Below the pieces are notes generated by a model. It was not told the origin of the DNA. It saw only the letters and a program-made list of their open reading frames with translations, and searched no databases. From Alphaproteobacteria bacterium (lineage in GTDB: Bacteria > Pseudomonadota > Alphaproteobacteria > Micavibrionales > UBA2020): a DNA stretch of 5,296 bases. Both the position numbers and the translations under genes were made by a program. The stretch spans positions 1 through 5,296 of the forward strand of contig JAGLRU010000405.1 in NCBI GenBank assembly GCA_023136145.1, in the 5' to 3' direction. Positions 1-5,296 of the stretch are shown here, piece after piece; the stretch's first letter is position 1, and every line of letters starts with the position of its first letter.

Positions 1-342
1 TTCGGGAAGCGTAGTTTGCTCTCTGAGTTGAAAGGCAATATTTTCGATTACTGTTAAGTTAGAAAACAAAGCACCCTTCTGAAACAATACGCCCCAGAGT
101 TTCTGTACCTTTAGAAAATCTTTCGGTGCAAGCTCTGTAATATCTTGACCCTTGACCCGAACGATTCCAGATATTGGTTTGTGAAGGCCGATAATTGTGC
201 GCAATAACACAGATTTTCCGGTACCGTTACCACCAACGATGCCAACAATCTCCTTCGGAAAAATATCGAAATCAAGTTTGTCATGCAGGACATTAGTTCC
301 GAATTTATTGACTAGGTTTCTGACTTCAATAAGCGGCTTCAT
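1..342 (-). CDS. mlaF: MlaF-type ABC transporter ATP-binding protein (N-terminal part, runs off left edge)
   Basis: This is the ATPase of an Mla-type ABC transporter, which powers phospholipid movement between the inner and outer membranes together with the MlaE permease encoded just upstream. The first 114 residues are visible, beginning MKPLIEVRNL. The Walker A motif GGNGTGKS lies at residues 37-44, with Lys43 and Ser44 as nucleotide-binding residues, followed by VLLRTIIGL as in MlaF relatives. The Q-loop is LFQKGALFSNLTV, with Gln88. The signature motif, Walker B and H-loop lie outside the window. Two ATG codons are in tandem (343-345 and 340-342). I chose the second because a GGGG ribosome-binding sequence sits 5 nt upstream of it but only 2 nt from the first. 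With this start the gene shares one base with the mlaE stop (TGATG), so translational coupling is likely. The family call is strong. The lipid substrate is inferred from the family. Confidence 0.9.
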   Translation of the reverse strand, partial: MKPLIEVRNLVNKFGTNVLHDKLDFDIFPKEIVGIVGGNGTGKSVLLRTIIGLHKPISGIVRVKGQDITELAPKDFLKVQKLWGVLFQKGALFSNLTVIENIAFQLREQTTLPE

Positions 343-1472
343 CATATCCCCAGCTTTGTGAAAATGACGGAGAAAACAGCGTCAGCCACGACCACCAAAA
401 AAATTGACTGCACAACAGCCGTAATGGTTTTGCGCCCAACGTCTTCGGCGGAACCTCTCGCTTGCAAGCCTTGCATACAGCCGACAATACCGATCAGCAC
501 CGCAAAAACCGGTGCCTTGCACAGACCAACGTAAAACTGCTGCATGTCCGCAACTTCCTGCATACGGGAAAAGAACTGCATATGAGAATATCCCAGAAAG
601 GAAGACGAAAAAACATAGCCTCCAAGTAATCCCAGCATGTCCGCAATAATCGTCAGCAACGGCAGAGAAATCAAGATGGCAAGAATCCGTGGCAATACCA
701 GCAGTTCAAAGGGGGACACGCCCATCGTTTGTAGAGCATCCACCTCCTCGTTAAGCTTCATAGTGCCAAGCTGTGCGGCAAATGCACTGCCCGATCTTCC
801 GGCAAGCATAATGGCAGTAATCAATACCCCCATCTCGCGTAGAGTCGATAGCACTATCAAATCAATTGTATAAATCGTTGCATCAAATTTTTGTAACTGT
901 GACGCTCCCTGATATCCCGTCACAAAAGCGATTGAAAACGCCATCAGAGCAATAATTGGAATTGCCTTGATACCAACATCGTTAATGTGAAAAACGATAT
1001 TGCGAAAATGTAGGCGGTTCGGGTGAAAAAACAAACTAATCACGCTAGTAAGAAATTCACCAAAAAAAACGATCCACCGAATGCAATCTAGCCGGATGCT
1101 ATCGATCTGCCGTCCAGTAGCTGTGAAAAACTCCCTGATTGGTGGCGAAGGTGTATACGGTTTATCCTTCTCGTGCGGAAGACCGGAGACTCTTTCAAGA
1201 ATGCACTGGTATCCTTCCTTGAAGCGAAGCATCTCGATGGAAATATTCTTCGCTCGCAAGCGGATCATAAAAGAATCCAGATACCACGCTGCCGAGGTGT
1301 CGAAGCCTTTCAGTTCTTTTCCATCCAGCGTTACTTGTATGGCATCTCCGAAGGAAAGCTTCTCCATTTCTTTTTCAATGTCAGGCAGCGAGAACACCGT
1401 CCAATGTCCCTTCAGGAAAAGCGTAACATTTCCCTGTTTTTTATTCGTTTTGATGGAGCACCAGATTGTCAT
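342..1472 (-). CDS. mlaE: MlaE-family ABC permease with N-terminal STAS domain
   Basis: This is the inner-membrane permease of an Mla-type phospholipid transporter, 376 residues. Residues 1 to about 98 form a STAS-like domain (DGKELKGFDTSAAWYLDS at about 50-67). About 130-376 is the MlaE permease, with hydrophobic segments near 133-148, 168-186, 202-223, 257-290, 318-335 and 350-373. Hallmark stretches are LAGRSGSAFAAQLG at 223-236, EEVDALQTMGVSPFE at 242-256, which is the likely ATPase-coupling region, and the C-terminal GLQARGSAEDVGRKT at 335-349. Gammaproteobacterial MlaE proteins lack the STAS part and use a separate MlaB, so this is the fused form. The start ATG overlaps the ppx stop by 4 nt (ATGA), with GAAGGG upstream as ribosome binding site. 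The ATPase gene follows directly. An MCE-domain MlaD protein is expected further left but cannot be seen. Confidence 0.93.
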   Translation of the reverse strand: MTIWCSIKTNKKQGNVTLFLKGHWTVFSLPDIEKEMEKLSFGDAIQVTLDGKELKGFDTSAAWYLDSFMIRLRAKNISIEMLRFKEGYQCILERVSGLPHEKDKPYTPSPPIREFFTATGRQIDSIRLDCIRWIVFFGEFLTSVISLFFHPNRLHFRNIVFHINDVGIKAIPIIALMAFSIAFVTGYQGASQLQKFDATIYTIDLIVLSTLREMGVLITAIMLAGRSGSAFAAQLGTMKLNEEVDALQTMGVSPFELLVLPRILAILISLPLLTIIADMLGLLGGYVFSSSFLGYSHMQFFSRMQEVADMQQFYVGLCKAPVFAVLIGIVGCMQGLQARGSAEDVGRKTITAVVQSIFLVVVADAVFSVIFTKLGI

Positions 1473-3004
1473 GAATCATTGCCCTTCAGAGGGAAAGGAG
1501 ACAAAATCATCGCCTCAAGCCCAACTCTTTCCGCTAGACCTTTTAAGACATTGCGTATCGCATCTGCGTTGAGCATTCCGGCTTTGTCATTCAGCCTCAG
1601 GATAAGATGTTCTGGTGTCGTTTCCAGTTCTGTGTGCCGCAGCAATCCAAGTGCTCCGCCTGTAAGTAGGTATCCCATTCGCTGCGCGAGTCCTGCGGTG
1701 ATCGCAAGATCAACGATCTTATTGTTGAGGAACGTCTGCGCTGGTCTTGTCACCTCATCAATCTCCTCCCTGCTGGAAAGACGGCGAAGGTATCCTTTGT
1801 ACCGTACATACTGCGACAACGCCAAAAACGCACGATCAGTATGGTCAATTCCGTAAAGGGGCATAACAAGGATGCGCCGAAAGGCATGATCCGCTTGATA
1901 ATCTTCATGTTCGAACCAGCCAGTATCACTAAGCAGACAGCTTGCCTCCAGCATCCTTGAGAATTCTGCGTTTTTATCGGCAAATAGCGGATCCATCCAG
2001 CTCGCCAGAGTTCTGAACGATAGAATGTCATCAAACCGGCTGATTTTGAGGGCTATTTTCGTGCAACTGGCGATTAGTGAATCCTGTGACTGCGTGGCTG
2101 GTTTTAACTGGTCATACACAAGCCCTTCGCGCAGGCCGGTGCCAGAAAAAATCATCTTTCGCGGACAGATTCTCTCGAAAAGGAGTTCCATCGTCAATGC
2201 CGCAATTCTCATGTCCGCAATGCGTTTTCTGGACATTCCGGCGGCTTTTTCAAGAGAGGTTGGACTTTCTCGCGAAATACGTCCGGCGAACTCAGCCGCC
2301 TTTTCACCCTCCACCTGATAATGATCGAGAACCTGGATAGGATACTTTGTTATGTGCATGTGAGCTAAAGCCATAGAGCGCCATGCCCCGCCAGTCGCGT
2401 AAAAATCACATCCTGCACAATCTTTCAGAAAATCAACGCTGTCCAGATGCTCCCCGATTATTTTCATCTGTGCTTCGCGACTCGTTTCCGCCGTCAATCG
2501 GTGTGAGCCAAGAGGCAGGCTTGCCTTGTGCTGTACAATGCCCTTTTTGAGAACTATTAGTTCCAACGAGCCGCCGCCGTAATCCCCTATCAAACCATTG
2601 CCCCCAAAACCATTGGCAAGAACGCCAAGAGCCGATAGCCGAGCTTCCTCATCCCCATCAATAACGGAAATCGTCAAACCGAATTCCTTCTGAACCGCAT
2701 CAACGAATTTTCTGCCGTTCGTAGCATCCCTTACTGCCGACGTTGCTACAGTTCGCACGTTACTGATCTTCATCGCTGTCAGAAGTCCTGAAAATCGGCG
2801 GAGGAAGTTCATTGCTTTTTTCACGGAATCGGGATTCAGGCATCCAGTCGTCGCCATATCCGCGCCGAGATTGCAAATAGTTCTCTCTCTGTGGATAATG
2901 GTGGGAGCGCGGTTGAACCCGTCATAAACTACAAGACGTACCGCATTGGAGCCAATATCGATGATGGCGACATAATTTTTAGTGACTAAATGCTGATCGG
3001 ACAT
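1469..3004 (-). CDS. ppx: Ppx/GppA-family exopolyphosphatase
   Basis: This cytoplasmic phosphohydrolase of the ASKHA fold, 511 residues, is expected to remove terminal phosphates from polyphosphate; some relatives hydrolyse pppGpp. Visible motifs are the first phosphate loop IDIGSNAVRLVVY (15-27), the catalytic glutamate region IDGDEEARLSALGV (115-128, Glu119 or Glu120), the second phosphate loop IGDYGGGSLEL (139-149), YATGGAWRS (202-210) and FSGTGLREGLVYD (286-298). The helical C-terminal domain contains SDTGWFEHEDYQADHAFRR (359-377) and YGIDHTDRAFLALSQY (384-399), a pattern typical of alphaproteobacterial members. Length is normal for the long form. The start is supported by AGGG at 3010-3013, 5 nt upstream, and by a matching promoter. 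The stop overlaps the mlaE start (ATGA), which makes this the first gene of a ppx-mlaE-mlaF operon. In many alphaproteobacteria ppx is instead followed by an rRNA methyltransferase gene (recalled, not checked). Whether Ppx or GppA activity dominates cannot be told. Confidence 0.94.
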   Translation of the reverse strand: MSDQHLVTKNYVAIIDIGSNAVRLVVYDGFNRAPTIIHRERTICNLGADMATTGCLNPDSVKKAMNFLRRFSGLLTAMKISNVRTVATSAVRDATNGRKFVDAVQKEFGLTISVIDGDEEARLSALGVLANGFGGNGLIGDYGGGSLELIVLKKGIVQHKASLPLGSHRLTAETSREAQMKIIGEHLDSVDFLKDCAGCDFYATGGAWRSMALAHMHITKYPIQVLDHYQVEGEKAAEFAGRISRESPTSLEKAAGMSRKRIADMRIAALTMELLFERICPRKMIFSGTGLREGLVYDQLKPATQSQDSLIASCTKIALKISRFDDILSFRTLASWMDPLFADKNAEFSRMLEASCLLSDTGWFEHEDYQADHAFRRILVMPLYGIDHTDRAFLALSQYVRYKGYLRRLSSREEIDEVTRPAQTFLNNKIVDLAITAGLAQRMGYLLTGGALGLLRHTELETTPEHLILRLNDKAGMLNADAIRNVLKGLAERVGLEAMILSPFPLKGNDS

Positions 3005-3031
3005 GACAACCCTATTCGCTTCTTTTATAGT
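3003..3031 (+). promoter_or_regulatory. Predicted sigma70-type promoter for sixA
   Basis: On the plus strand a -35 box ATGACA (3003-3008, 5 of 6 consensus matches) is followed after exactly 17 bp by a -10 box TATAGT (3026-3031, 5 of 6). Transcription would start near 3038, about 22 nt before the sixA ATG. The -35 box lies over the ppx start codon region, and the -10 box shares four bases with the ppx -10 box. This is a pattern match only, but spacing and both hexamers are good. Confidence 0.65.
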
Positions 3032-3052
3032 CTGTAAGGAATACTAAGGCAA
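3024..3052 (-). promoter_or_regulatory. Predicted sigma70-type promoter for ppx-mlaE-mlaF
   Basis: Reading the minus strand, a -35 box TTGCCT (3047-3052, 4 of 6 consensus matches) is separated by exactly 17 bp from a -10 box TATAAA (3024-3029, 5 of 6). Transcription would begin near 3017, leaving a leader of about 13 nt that contains the AGGG ribosome binding site. The -10 box overlaps that of the opposing sixA promoter, and the -35 box overlaps the sixA ribosome binding site. This is a pattern match only. Confidence 0.6.
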
Positions 3053-3059
3053 TAACGAC

Positions 3060-3566
3060 ATGAAAACGCTTTATTTATTAAGACATGCTCATACGCTTCA
3101 CGCCGCACCGCCGGGTCTGAGCGATCACGAACGGATGCTATCGCCAAGAGGTCTGGTGGAGGCGCGAAAAATAGGAATGTTTATGCTGGAACACGGCATG
3201 AATCCCGATTTTGTCCTGACCTCGTCAGCCGTTCGCACCATACAGACGGCACAGATGATTCTTGATACGCTTTTCCATGAAACTGATTGTACGGTAACTA
3301 ATCGTTCCGAACGTGGCCTCTATCAAGCTTCCGCTCGTGAAATACTCAACGAAATTCAGAAAACAGACGATAATATAGACTGCCTGATGTTGGTCGGACA
3401 CAATCCAAGTGTTTCCGAACTGGCAGAGGCTCTCGATAAAACGGGAAACTCTTTGCAGTTTGAAAATTTCGCTCCCGGGACATTGGCTGTTTTCAAAGCG
3501 AAATATCGGAACTGGAAGGACTTTTCTCCGGACTCGGCTTCCGTTGAGATGTTTTTTGCGCCGTAG
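3060..3566 (+). CDS. sixA: SixA-type histidine phosphatase
   Basis: This is a small cytoplasmic histidine phosphatase of the phosphoglycerate-mutase-like superfamily, SixA branch, 168 residues, which is a usual length. SixA in E. coli removes phosphate from phosphohistidine, reported for ArcB and for NPr of the nitrogen PTS; the partner here is unknown. Visible catalytic elements are LYLLRHAH (4-11, His9 as nucleophile), the S56-R59 region in LTSSAVRTIQT (53-63, Arg59 in the phosphate pocket), Glu84 before GLY (86-88) as a candidate general acid, and LVGHNP (111-116, His114). APGTLAVF (138-145) matches the typical SixA end. The third motif position is His rather than the common Lys (RHAK), which is tolerated in the family. 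The start is preceded by AAGG at 3046-3049, a longish 10-nt spacer. The gene is divergent from ppx and its last 74 bp overlap the 3' end of the opposing yqgE gene. Confidence 0.9.
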   Translation: MKTLYLLRHAHTLHAAPPGLSDHERMLSPRGLVEARKIGMFMLEHGMNPDFVLTSSAVRTIQTAQMILDTLFHETDCTVTNRSERGLYQASAREILNEIQKTDDNIDCLMLVGHNPSVSELAEALDKTGNSLQFENFAPGTLAVFKAKYRNWKDFSPDSASVEMFFAP

Positions 3567-4101
3567 GACGTTTTATCGCAATGTCCCACATCTTTTGTGG
3601 ATCCGTGTGAAAAACGAGGTCGTGGTCGTAGTCGATGACCTTCCACATTTTGCGATGTAGTTCACCGGAAAGCTGTCCTCGTCCCCAAGATGAAACGCCC
3701 TTGAAAACGATATGTTCTCCAGAAACTGCGACAGTGGATTTCGCGAAATCTTCTCCCTCCGTATAGCCAAGCTGTAAATCAGAAACCAATATCGTACCTG
3801 GCTCATAAATGCCAAAGGAATGCAGGGTGTAATAAGCATCCGTATTGACAGGCCCTCCGAAATTTGGGCCTTCGCCACTTTCTGGAGGCTTGTTCAGTAC
3901 GAAGCCAAGCGCACTATATCCGCTATGATGCAATATAAGGATGACAGTTTGCTCAAATTTACCATCACGTATCTTTTCCGTAGCTACTAAAATTTTATGA
4001 TTAGCTGTTCCAAGTTGCTTCAGGTAGTACGGAAACCAAAAGAACAGCCCCGCAAGCAGTATTAAAAAAAGTCCATCCGTCTGTCTGCCTGATAGCTTCA
4101 T
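3493..4101 (-). CDS. YqgE/AlgH-family (UPF0301, DUF179) protein with N-terminal membrane anchor
   Basis: The product has 202 residues. Residues 34 to about 177 match the YqgE/AlgH family: KILVATEKIRDGKFEQTVIL (36-55), ALGFVLNKP (64-72), FGGPVNTDAYYTLHS (81-95) and FKGVSSWGRGQLSGELHRKMW (split at 133-142 and 143-153). The biochemical role of the family is unsettled; AlgH has been linked to alginate regulation in Pseudomonas. Two things are odd. A hydrophobic segment at about 9-29 (LFLILLAGLFFWFPYYL region) with little else before the domain looks like an uncleaved signal anchor, whereas most family members are soluble. The family's usual C-terminal end is also absent: residues 179-202 are a Ser/Pro/Lys-rich tail encoded entirely antisense to sixA. 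The start overlaps the microprotein stop (ATGA), with AAGGTG upstream at 8-nt spacing, so it is the third gene of a coupled operon. With the anchor N-terminus inside, the YqgE domain would face the periplasm; this orientation is inferred. Confidence 0.85.
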   Translation of the reverse strand: MKLSGRQTDGLFLILLAGLFFWFPYYLKQLGTANHKILVATEKIRDGKFEQTVILILHHSGYSALGFVLNKPPESGEGPNFGGPVNTDAYYTLHSFGIYEPGTILVSDLQLGYTEGEDFAKSTVAVSGEHIVFKGVSSWGRGQLSGELHRKMWKVIDYDHDLVFHTDPQKMWDIAIKRPTAQKTSQRKPSPEKSPSSSDISL

Positions 4102-4223
4102 GAACTAGGCACCTTTTGATCGTCAACAACAAAGCTGCGCGTTTTGTAAAGGGAATATAGTATGCCAGTCGTCAGTATCGTCACGGTAATAAAAACAGCC
4201 CACATCCACAACGGTTTATCCAT
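4098..4223 (-). CDS. 41-residue single-pass membrane microprotein, function unknown
   Basis: This short gene begins MDKPLWMWAVFIT and ends KVPSS. Residues about 5-26 form one hydrophobic, aromatic-rich membrane segment, followed by a charged tail with Lys27, Arg29 and Asp34-Asp35. By the positive-inside rule the C-terminus would be cytoplasmic. Several lines support translation. A strong GAGGG ribosome binding site (4230-4234) lies 6 nt upstream. The ATG shares one base with the stop of the upstream gene (TAATG), and its TGA overlaps the next ATG (ATGA). A chance frame would rarely fit both junctions. Size and layout recall small subunits such as CcoQ, CcmD or CydX that ride on larger membrane complexes, but no oxidase or cytochrome maturation genes are nearby, so I do not assign it. 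I infer that it partners with the membrane proteins encoded on either side. Confidence 0.75.
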   Translation of the reverse strand: MDKPLWMWAVFITVTILTTGILYSLYKTRSFVVDDQKVPSS

Positions 4224-4732
4224 TAAAATCCCTCTACAATATCTTTAAGCGCAGGTAAAAGAGTGTTCATCGACATATAGAAAGATGACATTACACAAAT
4301 AACTAACCAGCAGGCTACAAATGAGTTAACACGATTTTTGCCGATCAAACTAATAAACAGAAAAGCAATAAATGGAGCCAGTCCTGTTAAAAGAAAATAT
4401 ACAAAGCCTCGTATAAAAATAACTACTACTCGATTTATATCTGTGTCCCCAATCAAACTCGGAATGCTTGGTCCCACTAGCAAAAGATCAAGTTTATAAA
4501 TTCCTGTGGGATGCCCCCCGAAAAGCGCAGCCCCCCCTCCGTCCGTCATAAAAAGAGCCAACAGCACTGCCACCGAAAAAATAATCAAAACAGGCACCAT
4601 CTGACTGGCGGTTTGTGTTTCGTTGTTCCTGAACTGTATATTTGTTTTGGAATATTCTTTTATCTGTTTCGCAAGCGCAAGCTTATCTTGAGCACCTACA
4701 AATTTCGCCTTTTTTTTTCCCCATCCAAACAC
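4223..4732 (-). CDS. 169-residue multi-pass membrane protein, unknown family, GTG start
   Basis: I do not recognise this protein. It starts with a basic, soluble segment of about 44 residues (WGKKKAK at 4-10, then a polar stretch likely to be helical to about 43). A first membrane helix follows at 46-62. A Gly-rich loop (DGGGAALFGGHPTG, 64-77) and a hydrophobic stretch LDLLLVGPSIPSLIG (81-95) come next. A long hydrophobic block at 102-131 could be one long helix or a hairpin, and a last helix lies at 136-157. By the positive-inside rule the N-terminus is cytoplasmic. The start is GTG at 4730-4732. No ATG is available near it, and AAGGGA stands 6 nt upstream. The gene contains runs of nine A, seven G and six G on its coding strand. 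It is first in a coupled operon with the microprotein and the anchored YqgE, which suggests a joint membrane function (inference). Confidence 0.75.
   Translation of the reverse strand: MFGWGKKKAKFVGAQDKLALAKQIKEYSKTNIQFRNNETQTASQMVPVLIIFSVAVLLALFMTDGGGAALFGGHPTGIYKLDLLLVGPSIPSLIGDTDINRVVVIFIRGFVYFLLTGLAPFIAFLFISLIGKNRVNSFVACWLVICVMSSFYMSMNTLLPALKDIVEGF
4230..4234 (-). promoter_or_regulatory. Ribosome binding site deciding the microprotein start
   Basis: GAGGG on the minus strand stands 6 nt before the ATG at 4221-4223 and lies inside the last codons (Glu-Gly) of the upstream membrane-protein gene. It is the best Shine-Dalgarno match in this operon, and it is the main reason to accept the 41-codon frame as a gene. 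Confidence 0.7.
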
Positions 4733-4795
4733 AAATTATCCCTTCCCGATACTATACAAGAACCAGTTTAGTCAAATTTGAGAAAAAATGAAAGC
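4733..4795 (-). promoter_or_regulatory. Intergenic leader of the membrane-protein operon, possible weak promoter
   Basis: The 63-bp gap between the dehydrogenase stop and the GTG start holds the ribosome binding site AAGGGA (4739-4744). It also holds a -10-like TATAGT (4751-4756), and a TTGACT hexamer (4770-4775) that is only 13 bp away, too short for a standard sigma70 promoter. A promoter here is plausible because a weak terminator precedes it, but the evidence is poor. Read-through from the dehydrogenase gene is the alternative. Confidence 0.25.
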
Positions 4796-4804
4796 TCAAG
4801 CTTT
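4783..4804 (-). terminator. Weak terminator-like hairpin at the end of the dehydrogenase gene
   Basis: On the minus strand AAAGC and GCTTT form a 5-bp stem around a TTGA loop (4791-4804), followed after two bases by six T (4783-4788). The stem is short and only two of its pairs are G-C, so termination would be partial at best. The dehydrogenase stop codon TGA falls at the loop-stem border, so terminating ribosomes would cover the hairpin. Confidence 0.3.
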
Positions 4805-5296
4805 TACAATGTTGCTACGGTTGGTGATTTCAAAGAGGGCATTTCGCGTGTCAACAACCAAGCGAGCACACTTAGCGACCATAGCATAATCAATGCTGTC
4901 ATGGGGAGTGATGATAACTACAGCATCCTGTGCCTGTACAAGCTCTGGTGTTAGAACCGTTGATTTCATTCCGGCGAAAGCTTTATGTTCGCGAGTTAGT
5001 GGAATAACATCGACATAAGGATCGTGGAAAATCGTTACGGCTTTACGACGTTTCAATTGCTCCATTACGGCAAAAGCAGGGCTTTCCCGAATGTCGGCGA
5101 TATTTTTTTTGTACGCCATTCCAATAATCAGAATTTTAGCACCATTAAGTGCTTTGGAGAATCGATCATCCAAAGCTTCGGACAATTTGCCAATAACGTA
5201 AGATGGCATAGCAACATTGATTTCTCCTGCCAGTTCTATAAATCGTGTAGCAATGTTAAACTCGCGTGCTTTCCATGTCAGGTAAAATGGATCAAT
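4796..5296 (-). CDS. Nucleotide-sugar dehydrogenase, WbpA-like UDP-N-acetylglucosamine 6-dehydrogenase (C-terminal part)
   Basis: The last 166 residues are visible, and the reading frame is open to the right edge (5296). The enzyme family oxidises the C6 hydroxyl of a UDP-sugar to a carboxylate using two NAD+, providing uronic acids for surface polysaccharides. The first visible residues, IDPFYLTWKAREF, belong to the conserved region that follows the catalytic cysteine, which is expected three residues beyond the edge. RFIELAGEIN (18-27) continues the central domain. The C-terminal UDP-binding domain has ILIIGMAYKKNIADIRESPA (56-75), with the conserved Lys and Arg of the KxxxxDxRESP pattern, HDPYVD, and VVDTRN near the end. 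DPFYLTWKA and the NIVKA ending favour WbpA-type UDP-GlcNAc dehydrogenase over UDP-glucose (Ugd) or ManNAc (WecC) enzymes, but the substrate is an inference. An internal ATG at 5207-5209 is not the start, because conserved sequence continues upstream of it. Confidence 0.9.
   Translation of the reverse strand: MDPFYLTWKAREFNIATRFIELAGEINVAMPSYVIGKLSEALDDRFSKALNGAKILIIGMAYKKNIADIRESPAFAVMEQLKRRKAVTIFHDPYVDVIPLTREHKAFAGMKSTVLTPELVQAQDAVVIITPHDSIDYAMVAKCARLVVDTRNALFEITNRSNIVKA

Noticed and set aside
111..293. Minus-strand 60-codon frame inside mlaF
   Set aside because: It is out of frame with the clear ATPase sequence, which carries Walker A and Q-loop motifs.
1081..1572. Plus-strand open frame of 163 codons
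   Set aside because: It is antisense to the STAS-MlaE gene, with composition expected of a shadow frame and no ribosome binding site or family motif.
1173..1856. Plus-strand open frame of 227 codons
   Set aside because: It lies antisense across the mlaE-ppx junction, has no recognisable domain, and both opposing genes have strong family motifs through this stretch.
3586..3600. CCACA/TGTGG hairpin just past the sixA stop as a terminator
   Set aside because: The stem is 5 bp, no T-tract follows on either strand, and the sequence encodes conserved-length YqgE residues.
4098..4223. CcoQ, CcmD or CydX identity for the microprotein
   Set aside because: Size and topology fit, but no specific residues are decisive and there are no oxidase or cytochrome maturation genes in the window.
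4751..4775. TTGACT and TATAGT as a full promoter for the membrane operon
   Set aside because: The hexamers are good, but the spacer is 13 bp, too short for standard sigma70 use. It is kept only as a low-confidence leader feature.

Overview
The window reads as ordinary, densely packed chromosomal DNA from an alphaproteobacterium with a moderate, slightly AT-leaning base composition (judged by eye). The assignment rests on three protein styles: the exopolyphosphatase has the C-terminal GIDHTDRAFLAL pattern I associate with alphaproteobacterial Ppx proteins, the Mla-type permease carries an N-terminal STAS domain, and the SixA-like phosphatase has the APGTLAVF ending. I cannot place it to genus. 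Seven protein-coding genes cover almost everything. Only two gaps exist, 3005-3059 and 4733-4795. I see no RNA genes, mobile elements, CRISPR arrays or long repeats.

Region 1 (1-3004, minus strand) is a three-gene operon read right to left: ppx/gppA-type exopolyphosphatase, then a STAS-MlaE lipid-transport permease, then the first 114 residues of its MlaF-type ATPase, which runs off the left edge. Both junctions overlap at start and stop codons, so the three genes are probably translationally coupled. The pairing links polyphosphate/(p)ppGpp-type phosphohydrolase activity with outer-membrane phospholipid trafficking.

Region 2 (3005-3566) is a 55-bp divergent control region followed by a plus-strand SixA-type histidine phosphatase gene. 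Two good sigma70-like promoters face away from each other and their -10 boxes overlap, so ppx and sixA transcription may exclude one another.

Region 3 (3493-4732, minus strand) is a second coupled operon: a GTG-started 169-residue multi-pass membrane protein of unknown function, a 41-residue single-pass membrane microprotein with a strong ribosome binding site, and a YqgE/AlgH-family protein that carries an N-terminal membrane anchor. The last 24 residues of the YqgE protein are encoded antisense to the 3' end of sixA. All three products look membrane-associated, and this is the least understood part of the window.

Region 4 (4796-5296, minus strand) is the C-terminal part of a WbpA-like nucleotide-sugar dehydrogenase, probably UDP-N-acetylglucosamine 6-dehydrogenase, from a surface polysaccharide pathway. 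A weak terminator-like hairpin lies over its stop codon.

Nothing here is a recognisable defence, toxin or mobile system. The most unusual items are the microprotein-containing membrane operon, the anchored YqgE with an overprinted tail, and the overlapping divergent promoters.
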